NCBI GenBank assembly: GCA_009869945.1
Contig: WIXG01000059.1
Span: forward strand, 62,001 to 126,000
Length of the DNA stretch: 64,000 nucleotides
From: Mesaphorura yosii
Taxonomy: Eukaryota > Arthropoda > Collembola > Poduromorpha > Tullbergiidae
Direction of reading: 5' to 3'
Both the position numbers and the translations under genes were made by a program. Positions 30,114-41,026 of this stretch are shown piece after piece; the first letter of the stretch is position 1, and the number at the start of each line of letters is the position of its first letter. A model generated the notes under the pieces. The model was not told the origin of the DNA. It did not search any database and saw only the letters and a list, made by a program, of their open reading frames with translations.

Positions 30114-31152
30114 ATGGAAAATTCTGCACTCTACAAGGTAAGCTACCAAGTTGTAGGCGCAGCGTTCCTTGGTGAACCCGTTAATTTGCTCCATTTTTCT
30201 GACAATAGGCACACGAAGCTGGACGAGAAGCCGTACGTTTACAGCGAAAGGGGTTCTACGGTCAGGCTGCTGAGTCCCATTTAAAAGCAGCCAACTTGCT
30301 GCTGGAGGTTCAGCAAAAGGTGTCACAAGATTCTGTTGTAGCATCCTCACTGCAGGAGCAGGGAAAGTACCACCGCAGACAGGCAGAGTTGGCACAAGTC
30401 CTGCGGTATGTACCATATCCTAAGGCAGGCACATAAAGTGCACTCCATCAACTGACAATCAAATTTTTTTAGGGAAATTTCAGAAAAGCAAAAGACATCA
30501 CTGGCTGGTAGCGTTAGTTCCATAAAAATGGCAGAGTCACATCCCAACAATCCCAGAGTCGAGCCCGTACAGGCAGAGAGAAGCAGGAGATTTAGCAACA
30601 ACACATTCCAATCCCCAACTCCAATTCCGCTCCAAGAAATACGTAAAAACTTCGATGAAGCCGACTCACTTCTACAAATTTTGTGGACTCGAAATGGTCC
30701 AAACCTTCAGCAATCAGGAATGGATCAGCAAGGTAATGAGATGCAGGCTGGTAAAGCTATTGGATTTGCACGTCGTCCTAAAAACGATTCAGAAGTAATT
30801 GAAGAGCTGCAGATTGTCAATACTAATCTACGCTCTCATGTTGACAAGGTATGGAAACTGATCTTTGTTGACTTCACGGAAGGCGTAACTTTTGTCGCTT
30901 TTGTATGCAAAAAGAACATGAACAGAGTTTACTTCTCTCTTTCTATTTTAACAGCTGCTGAAGGAGCTTCAAGACGCGAAAGCGGAGAACAATTTGTTGA
31001 GAGCCAAATTGGAGATGTACGAAAAGAGTGGTGCCATAAAATCAACTTCGTCTACTACTTCGATTCTCTCTGCAGCTCTGGAGCACCTGCCTCCGAGGGA
31101 GTTGCCAGAATTGGCTCCTCTGGAGTCACCAGATTTTGATTTCAGTGCATGA
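30114..31152 (+). CDS. Nrbf2: Nuclear receptor-binding factor 2 (NRBF2), autophagy PI3K complex subunit
   Basis: NRBF2 binds the class III PI3-kinase complex I (VPS34, Beclin-1, ATG14) and tunes autophagosome formation in the cytoplasm. Four exons: 30114-30137, 30209-30405, 30473-30848 and 30955-31152. They join in phase to 264 residues, close to human NRBF2 (287). Residues 9 to about 75 form the N-terminal MIT domain (AHEAGREAVRLQRKG, then AAESHLKAANLLLE). A middle IRKNFDEADSLLQIL segment resembles the vertebrate IFDRDPDTLLYLLQ. A coiled coil follows at about 175-222 (VIEELQIVNTNLRSHVDKL, AENNLLRAKLEMYE), and the C-terminus is proline-rich with LPELAPLESPDF, like the vertebrate tail. The start codon is chosen because its first exon encodes only eight residues before a good donor and the MIT domain follows at once. 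IDE follows 1.7 kb downstream on the same strand. Confidence 0.85.
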
Positions 31153-32851
31153 ACTCATTTACGAAGTCCTTGCATTCCACAATTCTACTCTTTTTGGGAT
31201 CTGACATGAGTCAGTTTTTTTATATTGAAGCTAGTTATGTTGCATTTGAATTCACAATTGTGATATGCTAATCCTATTGGACTTGACTTCTCTGGTACTG
31301 GTTTTTTCCTAAGTTTTGAAGGTTCCTGATTCGCAAGTTGTGCGCTCGCATTGCAGTCGAAATTGCGTGTAATGTAAATTGTACTTAAAATCTCAAACTG
31401 TGACGTTGGTGTAAAATATTAGTTACGAGCGATTGCCTATTGATAGACTCGCCCTTACATTCTCTAATTAATACCTGAATGCCGCATTTTAGCAGTTACT
31501 GCGATATTACGTATTATTTTGGAGCATCAGGCAAGAATTTTCCAGTTGACTCAATGTATCTCGATCATAGTGAATAATGCTAAATATTATTTTTGAAGAG
31601 TTGTAGATAGGGGTACCTAGATTATAAATAAATGTTTTTTTGTTTTAACGTCCGTCTTTCGCCATTGACCACAGCCTTACAGACGGGTCCTCGTATCCAA
31701 GGTTATGTCTTGTATACTGAGACAAACAATTTTTCCTTTTTGCATGCGAAAGGATAGGGAAAAGGAAAGAATGAAAGATTGACCCAAGCCTTAGAGGAAT
31801 GGAGCCAAAGGCAGAAGTCACAGGAATTCTGAGTGACAATGACACTTGTGTAATAGTGGCACAGTCCGCTAAAGGAAAGAAGGGACAGGTAGGACCCAGG
31901 ACCATCCAATCGCACTTTGATTGATTTGCCTAATTCTAACTGTAGCATGAGCCATTCTAATCACGAAGATAAGGAATGCATTACACAGAGAGAAGGAAAA
32001 ACCTTTGTGCCTTGATTAGCATAATTACTCCAATCACGAGGATACAGAGTGAGCTAGCGCACGCAGGGAAAAACCTACTCTGCAATCTCATGATTTTGTA
32101 GTGCCCGTGCAGTAGCACTACACAGAGACTTTTTGCATCTTTCAAATGGTTACCCATCGCAAGGACTGCCAAGTCGGCCCTAGCTTAACTTTCAAGCCAG
32201 ATAGAGAACTGACAAGAGCGACCGGGGCTGCACTACCTTAGATTATAAGTACATGCTTAATATGGGCATTTCATGTCTGCCAGTATTTTACTAGTAAATA
32301 AATTGAAATATTGTTTAAATATCTGTCCGATCAATCTAACGCACATGAACATCATTTGCACGAGTTTTCACATGCTTTTTATTGCCTCGAATTTGAAAGA
32401 GACCATTCCTTGCAAGCGGGATTGCTGGATGAGATTGTACTCAGATTTCATCAACTTCACCGCAACTACTTCACTTCACATACGACTATGCAAAATGATT
32501 TCAATCCCAATTAGCATAGGTAATTCGCTACTGTAGTTAAAGTTCCTTGTGCAGTTTAATTTGTAGAAAGTTAAAATAAAGTTAACTCAGCAAGACGTGA
32601 GCCTTGAGCTATTGGTGACAATCTTAAACAAATTCAAGTGCTTGCATCATTTCCGTTAACACTTTTAGCAAGAAACATCGTATTATATAATATACCGTCT
32701 GTAATTTGTGGCTGCCTATTCGTGAGACTCCGTAGCTAAGGAAAACGAACTGGTAAGTAACAGCACAAAATTGTGTGACCAATGGGTTTATACCAACTCA
32801 TAGATTGGCTTTTACAGTAGTGTTCTCCTTTCAGTTGGCACCAAATGCTGA
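31153..32851. other. NRBF2-IDE intergenic region
   Basis: The first 0.48 kb is the likely NRBF2 3' untranslated region, ending at the signal at 31627. The rest holds no recognisable exon and should contain the IDE promoter. A weak duplicated stretch (31959-32004 against 32032-32076) is visible but too diverged to name. Confidence 0.5.
31627..31632 (+). terminator. Polyadenylation signal of NRBF2
   Basis: AATAAA about 475 bases after the NRBF2 stop, followed by a T-rich stretch (GTTTTTTTGTTTT) that fits a downstream element. Confidence 0.6.
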
Positions 32852-32883
32852 ATGGCTTACATAGGCAGAATTTTACTCAGTAA
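32845..32883 (+). other. Short upstream open frame overlapping the IDE start
   Basis: An ATG 7 bases before the IDE ATG, in another frame, opens a 12-codon frame ([12 protein letters not shown]) that ends at TAA 32881-32883, inside IDE exon 1. If it lies in the mRNA it would compete with the presequence start and could favour initiation at a downstream IDE methionine. Confidence 0.4.
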
Positions 32884-35800
32884 CCGTAGTTTCAACTCGA
32901 GAAAGTGTCTTTTCAGTCTGCCTTCAAGGTAACTATTTCTTTGCCAAATCAAGCTGTGACGATTCAACCTATAATTGACTGATTAAAGTTTACTTAATCC
33001 TCTTGTGATTGACGAATTTAGATTTACTACCTCAGCTGCACAATCAACCAGGTCTGAGGTGCAGATGCTCCCGTCAGTAATTAAATCGTCATTGGACAAA
33101 CGAGAGTATCGGGCTTTGAGTCTGAACAATGGAATGAAAGTGCTTTTGGTCAATGACGCAGAAACGGATATTTCAGCGGCCTCTTTGTCTGTTACCGCAG
33201 GTAATCATATTATTGGATGGAAAAGTAGGAAATCGAAACTTGCATCCACAATAACTGATTTTGGCCGATCCAAATTTACAGGAAGTTTGCATGATCCGAA
33301 GCATATTCAAGGACTTGCACACTTTTGTGAGCACATGCTGTTCTTGGGAACTGATGGTAAGAGAACAGACAAAAGTTAAAATTAACTATTAATTGCTAAT
33401 TTCCATTTGCAAGAACACCAGGAACTGACTAAAGTAACTGAATTGACTATGAAATATATGCCTTCTAATTTCGTACAGCGTACCCAGAGGAAAATGATTA
33501 CAACAAGTTTTTGTGTGAGCATGGCGGGTCATCCAACGCTTACACTGCGGCTGATCACACGAACTACTATTTTGATGTTTCACCGAAAGCCTTGCAACCA
33601 GCGTTGGACCGGTAGTTGCCTTATCTGATGTGTGCTATACTTTTATGCTTGACATGAATCATCGCATGATATTTTGATTGTTTGTAGCTTTGCCAACTTC
33701 TTCATCTGTCCTAAATTCACCGAGTCGGCCACGGAAAGAGAAGTGAATGCAGTCAATTCTGAACACGATAAAAACATTTCTTCTGATATGTGGCGAAAGC
33801 ACCAGCTCGAATCGACTGTTTCTAATCCCAACCACCCATACTCCCTGTTCGCAACTGGTATGCAGTTTCTAATATGGATGTGGATCCAACACTAGCCATT
33901 AATTACACATCGAACTGCTATTAATCGATTTGTAGGAAATAGAGACACTTTATGGAACCTCCCACGAAAGAATAATGTGAACGTTCGCGAGGCTCTGCTG
34001 TCTTACTACAACAGGCATTACTCAGCTAATGCAATGACTTTGGCTGTTCTCGGAAGTGAAAGCTTGGATGATTTACAAGGAATGGTTACACCTTTGTTCT
34101 CCAGAGTTGTCAACAAAAACGTTGAAGTGGACCGATGGCCAGAAAATCCCTTCACGCCCGAGCAGCTTGGAAAGAGGATAGATTTCATTCCGATAAAGGA
34201 TCTTCGCAGTTTGTCCATCATGTTTCCAATTCCTGACATGACGGCCTTTTACAAGACCTCGGTACGTTTTACTCTAAATAAAATCAGGTTTGTCTCTGGC
34301 TTATATTACTAGTTCACAATTTGTTCAGGCTGAAAGATACGTCAGCCATCTCATTGGCCACGAAGGACCAGGAAGCCTGTTGTCCTTGCTGAAATCTAAA
34401 AACTGGGTGAACAGTTTGTCTGCTGGCGCTGAGAATCCCGCACGAGGCTTTTCTTTCTTCAAGATTATTGTGGACCTCAGTCCAGAGGGAATGGAGCACA
34501 CTGAAGACATAATCGAACACGTGTTTCAGGTCTGTAAGCCAAATTGTTCAATATGGATAGGTGCTTCAGCTTATTGTAAATAAATGTCCACGTAATCTAA
34601 TAATTTTTAGTACTTGGCGATGCTAAACAAGGAGGGTCCACAAAAGTGGATTTGGGAAGAATTGAGAGACATTAATGTGGTACTCTTCAAGTGCAAAGAC
34701 AAGGAACGCCCACAGCAATATGTTGCTCAACTCACAAATTTTATGCAGGTAGAGTGCTCTCCGCTCGAAAAAATATGCTCGTACTTTCCCTAATATCCTG
34801 ATCTGACTTTCCACTACAGAATTATCCGATCCAAGATGTTTTAAGTGTCGGTTACATATTGGACGAGTACAAGCCTGAATTAATTTCTGACGTTCTTCGC
34901 GAAATGGTCCCAGAAAAAAGCATGTAAGTTGATTGATGAGGCCAATTACCAAAAACTGTTCCAACGCATGTCTTTTTCAAATCACCAGTATCTTCAGTGC
35001 TTCAAAGGAGTACGAATCAAAGGCTTTATTAAAGGAAGAATATTATGGCGTAAAGTACAGCAAGGAAGATCTAAGTCCTAAATTCCTTAAGGTTGGTTGT
35101 CATATTGACAATTGTGTATTGCGATAACAATTTTTCAACGGCAATGTCTGATTTCATTTGATGAAAATTAAGAAATTGTCGACTTGCGAGCTCCATCCAG
35201 ACCTGAAGTTACCACTGCCCAATGACTACATCCCAACTGCTCTTGATTTGAAGGAGCGTGATACAAATGTAAGGAATATCATGCGTATTTTTTTATCATC
35301 AAGTTTATGAATTTTCCCCCCATTTTTATGTCCACGTCTAGATTGGAATATGCCCCACAATTTTGAAAGAAACTGCTTTGTCTCGTGTTTGGTTTCTTCA
35401 AGATAATGAATTTCTATTGCCAAAAGGAACTGCCAAAGTTGAACTCTACAGGTATAGCTTCGGAGAGATTGAAGTATTTGTTTTGTAAATATGCTACGGG
35501 CGCGGATAATAAAAAATTTCCTCTCACAGTTCCTTGCCCTTGGTGAGCCCGTCGAATACAAACTTGCTTCATTTGTTGAGATCTGCGGTCAAGGACTCTT
35601 TAACCGAAGAAACGTATTCTGCCGCAATGGCTGGTCTGGACTACTCTGTCACCGACTCACTGTATGGACTTGAGGTCAGTAGCTTAAATCATATAATTAT
35701 GCCGTCCATGGACTTAAATACACTGACTCATAATTTTGTAGGTTGTGGTTCATGGCTATGATCACAAACTCCCTGTTCTGTTTAATAAAGTGGTCAATCG

Positions 35801-37322
35801 AATCGTAAACTTCTCATGCGATCCGGACCGATTTCTGGTGTTGAAAGACCTGTATGTTAGGAGTTTAAAAAATTGGCAAGATGAGCAGCCGTACAACCAC
35901 GCGTTGTTTAATTTGAAGTACTGTTTGAGCGAGAAGCGATGGTCCCATGAAGAACTTCTGCAAAATATTGAAGGTAGTGCTGTGTTCTTAATTCCTGCTG
36001 CTGTTATTAACTTACTGCGGTTCCAACAGTATTGTCAAACGTTTGTTACATTTAGGAGTTACGCTTGAAGCATTGAACCGATTCGCAGCAGACTTTGTCC
36101 AGAATTTGAGACTAGAATGGATACTTCATGGCAATTTCACGCGAAAGGTAAAACCTTCTGCCCAAGCCATGTTAAGCCCTGCTCAAAACTTTTCTCATTA
36201 CAGGAAGCTGATGCTTTAGTGTCGGAGGTTGAAGACAAGTTCACCAAACGTGGGACCCGATCACTTTTACCCTCTCAAGCCGTGCGTTTGCGGGAAATTA
36301 AACTTCCTGACGGTAAATCGAAATGGGCATGGCTACTTGACTTCTTTCGTGAGATTTAATACCAAATTCTTAAACAGCTTCTAGTTACAAGTACAAAACA
36401 GAGCATCATTCACATCATTCATCCTGCACTGCTGTTGTATTCCAAACTGGTATCTTGAACACACGCATCAATATTCTATCCGAGCTACTCGATCACATTG
36501 CCAATGAACCCTGTTACAATCAATTACGAACACAAGAGCAATTGGGTTATGTGGTGATGACTTCGATCCGGCGTTCAAATGGGTCACAGGGTGTGCTCAT
36601 TTTGGTTCAAAGCGATCGAGATCCAGCTTATGTAGACACGCGCATTGAAAATTTCCTCCAGAATTTCGAAGTACGTGTCCGTCTTCTTTCGCTGTTGAGA
36701 GTATATCTATTAATCATAACCAATCGTTTAATTCAGACGATCCTTCAAAATATGTCGGATGAAGAATTTTTAACTCTTCGTGAGGGTTTGGCTACTCGCA
36801 AAGCAGAAAAGCCAAAAACCCTGAAAGATCGTGCCATGATCTTATGGAATGAAATCTTCATCCAACAATACAACTTTGAGAGACAGGAAATTGAATTGAA
36901 GGCACTGGCTGAGATTTCCAAGCAGGATTTGGTGAACTTTTTCAAGGTTCAAGGGCCATTTCAAAGTAGTCTTGGGGTCAATAAGTGTTGAGCGTAACTT
37001 GAAAGCATGTGTCATATTTATTGTAGGAATTTGTCCAGTCAGATGCTCCTCAACGGAGGAGAATAAGTGCACATGTAGCATCATTGGTTCAAGACGGTGT
37101 TGGAGGCGAACGTGAAGAGCGTGACGTGGATCCCAGCCAGTTGGACCTGGTGAGCCAATTGTGTAGAATGATAATGAAACACTAAATCTAACCTCGCCTA
37201 ATGTCTGATTTCAGGGTGCTACACTCATCGAAGACGTGACGAAGTTCAAGCAACAATTAGAGCTTTACCCTGCAGTCAACCCTTTTAATCATGTCTCAAA
37301 TGAATCAAAGTCTAAATTGTAA
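32852..37322 (+). CDS. Ide: Insulin-degrading enzyme (insulysin, M16A zinc metalloprotease)
   Basis: Zinc peptidase that degrades insulin-like and amyloidogenic peptides in an enclosed chamber. Twenty exons (first 32852-32928, second 33022-33200, last 37215-37322) join in phase to 1007 residues; human IDE has 1019. The inverted zinc motif is HFCEH (His99, Glu102, His103), and the third ligand is Glu180 in NSEHDKN, 77 residues after His103 as in the human enzyme. The N-lobe ends with the [20 protein letters not shown] region; C-lobe landmarks are [17 protein letters not shown] and FIQQYNFER. Exon 1 encodes [19 protein letters not shown], basic and without acidic residues, like a mitochondrial presequence. 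An in-frame Met in exon 2 ([10 protein letters not shown]) would give a cytosolic form, as in human IDE. The last residues are SKL, a peroxisomal signal. The stop is 62 bp from the ferritin stop on the other strand. Confidence 0.97.
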
Positions 37323-37369
37323 TCCTAATTGAATGCACACATTCTTAAGTTTGGAACTTATTTACATAA

Positions 37370-37375
37370 AATAAA
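37370..37375 (+). terminator. Polyadenylation signal of IDE
   Basis: AATAAA 48 bases after the IDE stop and only 10 bases before the antisense ferritin stop codon. Cleavage 10-30 bases later would fall within the ferritin coding exon. Confidence 0.6.
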
Positions 37376-37384
37376 CCTCCACTT

Positions 37385-38490
37385 TTACAAAGCTTTGTCA
37401 AAGACAAGTTCCCCAAGGTGTCCAAACTCTCGCATCATTTTTGATAGCTTGGCAAGATGTCCGCTGATTTCGCGCATACTCTTGTACTGCTCGCTCAGCA
37501 TAACTCCAGTCAAGTAGTCCGCGGCCTGTTTAATGCCACAAAACGAATTATGAAATTTTTCCATACGAATTACGCTCAATTTGACGTAACATAAACTCAC
37601 ATGGTAATCGTTCACAACGTCGCCACTTTTCTTCTCAACAGCTTCACAGGTGGCAATGATCTTCGTTATGTTTGCGGTAACGCTGAAGCAATAAAAAAAT
37701 GATAGGTTAAGATGACTTTTCAGCTGAAACGAATCTGTTCGTACCTTTCTTCCATTTCAAGTGCCATTCTGAGTGCGTCTTCGACCGAGTCCCAAGCAGT
37801 CGCTTTTGGAACCTTTGAAAATAAAATTAATTCATTTAGTTTCTCCGTACCCCTTGCCGTAAACTTTTTTGAAATAAACTCACCAAAGTAGGAATAGCTG
37901 ATTTGTAGATTTCACCTCCTCTCATTTGATGATAGTCAATCAGAATCTTGGCATGAGCTCGCTCTTCGATGGAATTCAGAAGGAAGAAGGCTGAGACGCC
38001 AGGACGGTAAGTCTTATCCCCAGAAAAGTAGGAACTCTGTGAAAAATAGTATTGGTGGCACGAAATCATTTCACTTAGTTAACTTATTTGGAAATCTACA
38101 AATCTCACCATGACCAAATATGTCATTGAGGCCGTTAGCTCTAGTTAAAAAGAAATGACGCTTTTATGGAGGCCGAATCAAACGCATGATGCTAAGCGTA
38201 CCTTCCTTAATCTGGGCTTGAATCGCGTCAGCGCATGCTGTCTCCATGTCAATCCAGCTTAACGAAAGCGGAGTTTCCGGAGGATTAGCCGTGCCTAAGT
38301 TCATATTCCAGAAGGCTCCTCAAAAACTGTGCAGCTCAGTCTATTAATTAATATGAGAATGTGAGAATTAATAAGAATAGAATCACTTACAAAAGTTGCC
38401 ATCGTCGTCTTCTCCGCAGTAGGCGCATGGAAGTAGACTGACTGCCAAAAGCACCAATTTCAAGCTCACGATTGCATTTATAATCTGCAT
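37385..38490 (-). CDS. Fer1HCH: Secreted ferritin, ferroxidase (heavy-chain) type
   Basis: Iron-storage subunit that oxidises ferrous iron, destined for the secretory pathway. Seven exons on the minus strand (38391-38490, 38202-38315, 38109-38140, 37884-38036, 37745-37812, 37601-37682, 37385-37525) join in phase to 229 residues. The N-terminus (MQIINAIVSLKLVLLAVSLL, then PCAYCG) is a signal peptide. The four-helix ferritin fold follows. Against human H-ferritin all seven ferroxidase residues appear kept: Glu27 in IKEELTAS, Tyr34 in MTYLVM, Glu61, Glu62 and His65 in SIEERAHA, Glu107 in LEMEES, and Gln141 in LSEQYKS. It ends LGELVFDKAL, the family tail. The exon-2 acceptor (TTTTTGAGGAG) is weak but is the only one seen that avoids a stop. 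It is divergent from Fer2LCH and convergent with IDE. No iron-responsive element could be folded within about 0.9 kb upstream. Confidence 0.93.
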
Positions 38491-41026
38491 TCTGCAACTT
38501 TGCAAGAAGTTAGTCTTCAATTAAGTACTGTCCAAACACAACTAGCCTTGACACTGGACACTGGCACAAAATTGAGACGACTGGTACGCAAGCCTCACAT
38601 GTAATCGAGAGCAACGCGTCGACTCGAACAACGTAGCAGGTTAAGCAAATGCAAAATGAATACAACCTCATACAGGCGAAGGAAGTGAATATTGAAGACT
38701 TCTTGTTCCACCTTATGTGCAATGTGCATGGTGCCTGTGCAAGCCAAGCGACTTGTCACGAGAAAACTAGAGCCAATGTAAAAGATAGCCTGCCTTACAC
38801 AAAGCTAGATATAAAAATTTTGTAGAGGGTTGATGCTAGCGTACGAGAGCTAGCTGAAGGGTGGAATTGTGGAATCCAAGTTAATTTAACCCCCAAAGAC
38901 TATAGCTTGACCCCATGCAATGACAGTCTATACTGAAATTAATTTAATAGGTATCGAATGGGACACGCACTTGGGGCTGATAAAGCTAATCAATTATGGC
39001 TCGTTGGCAATGCCATGATTCAGGTTTTACGTCGCAGCTCGCAATGAAGCATAATTTGCTTATCAAATAACGCCTAATAAATCCCGGCCACCACTTTAGA
39101 AGATCCCAAGTCAGTCCATAAGCACCGAAGAAAAGGCGACTATTGAATCTTTGAATCCAGTAAGAATTGCGTCATGTTAACAGGAGACTACAGCAAGAAG
39201 ATGAATATTGACATTAATCTACGATAAGGGATTGACTCATTGCTCATTGGTGTTGCTGCGCACAAATCATCCATATCTATAAACATTAGTTTAGAATTTA
39301 TGTATCCTGTTTTCGAGGAACGAACGACGGCAGTGCGCATTGCAACCATGAAACTGTGTACGATCATTTTCTGATGTCTTCTACGCATGGAGCAATGAAA
39401 TGACTTCTAGAAGACACATAGTTTCTCGTGACGAGTGAATCAAAAGCTTGCAATTTGCTTCGTCGGCAGTTTTCTTTCTAGAACCCAAGCAAGGTACAAA
39501 GTCGTAAATTTCCATGCCATTGTTTCTTTCCGCGAAGCAACCCGAACAAGAAAGACGGTGAATCATCGCCTTATGACCAAGCGGAAAGGACTCAAAGACG
39601 ACAAATGCAATGTAGCGATTTGGTGATTTCTATGATGCTCTGCACCGTGCAAAGGGTTTCACTAATCAATTAGGCATGGCCATTATCACGAGAACAGGAC
39701 AAAATGTCCGCAAATTGCATATGCCTCATGATATTTTTGTTCTTTGCATCCGAGTAAATTGGAAAAGTTTACTGCCATGAAAGTTAACCAAACTGAAGTG
39801 GTTTACATGGGAATTGATGCGATGTTCTTCGTTTCGCATTGCAAGACCGAAACGAATCACTTCTAAGTGTTAAAAAACAAGGCCTCCTTGGGTAAGAAAC
39901 CGTTAATTTATTAAAGAGTCGTAAAGAATCTGTTGTTGGTCATCACGACTGACCAGGTCATAGGTTAAACTGAAAACAGCCGAATTTGGAAACTGGTCTT
40001 CGTCTTATCTCTTGTATTTTTACGATAAATAGGCACATGCTTTCTTGCCTTCTTGGTTGTTTATTCATTGGAAATCTCGAATCTCAAGCAGGGCAAGAGT
40101 CGTCGGATTGCTGTTCATTGAAGCTGACTATAGAATTTATAAAAAAAAATATTTGTGTGATATGTGAAATGGCTTCATTTGGCCAGTGTGGCTGCATTTT
40201 TGCGATTTCAGCAAAGCGACAAACTTCTACCCTTTCCATACGCCAGACTCATGGTTTGCAGCATCTCATGGCTCGTAGCATTAGCACCAGTGTGTATTTG
40301 TCGTCGTTTTCTCTCTTTACTGCCTTCGTATGTTAGTGTTCATCATTGTGCACTCTGGAACCGTGGTACATGAATTAAACGTTTGAGACAGTTAAAAAGT
40401 TAGAGCTGGGTTGTACTGAAGGCAGCTTGGCTTAAATGCTCGCATCTTTAAGTGAGAGACCACGCTGAACTTGTACTAGAGGGTGAACTTGCAGTCACGT
40501 AGCTGGTCCACCAAAGTTTTGCTCCAGCCAGTCATTCTTATCTCGTTTGTTTCTCCTTACTCGCATAGGAAGCCAGTGAGCCCGTCTCAAGAACGAGAAA
40601 GCAGCTCGACTCACAACCACGTAGGTAAGCTAAACACATTTAGGATTCAGCGATTGAACCTGCACCTTAACGTGCTCTAATCCAAAGTGCCTCAGAGGAG
40701 TACGGAGACTTTTAGCTTAATAAACCAGATTAATCAGGTAAGGAGCATTGTAACACTTCCTGGGACTTGAATTAGCCTGGACTTGCAGTCGGGAGGCCAG
40801 AGACCCTGTTGGGGTCCTTACTCGAAGTAGTCTCGCTTCGTATTTTTTATTCGATGCAACTTAGAAATCAGACCGAGGAACTTCTGCATATTACGTCATT
40901 TATTGCAGTGTCGTCTTGTGTCTATTGACTACTATTTACCAATTCTTGACTAAATTTTAAATCTGGAGACTCAGTTACTTAATCATTGTTTGTTAACTGC
41001 ACAGGCTAACCAGTTTGCTGTTCACA
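38491..41026. other. Shared upstream region of the two divergent ferritin genes
   Basis: About 2.5 kb between two start codons facing away from each other, with no recognisable exon. CCAGTGT occurs twice in tandem on the ferritin-1 strand near 38553-38570; the embedded CAGTGT could be an iron-responsive loop, but neither copy has a pairing stem. A plus-strand TATAAAAA lies near 38811 and a metal-response-like TGCGCAC at 39257-39263. These are single short matches and not convincing alone. Confidence 0.45.

Noticed and set aside
29883-30416. 177-codon frame antisense to NRBF2 exons 1 and 2
   Set aside because: It is a shadow of the NRBF2 exons and runs through their introns and flanks; no recognisable product.
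31959-32076. Possible diverged 45-bp direct duplication
   Set aside because: Only about two-thirds identical, mainly at the two ends; could be chance in purine-rich sequence.
40770-40860. tRNA-like stretch (GACTTGCAGTC stem)
   Set aside because: No acceptable B-box (GGTTCGANNCC) or acceptor stem could be found around it.
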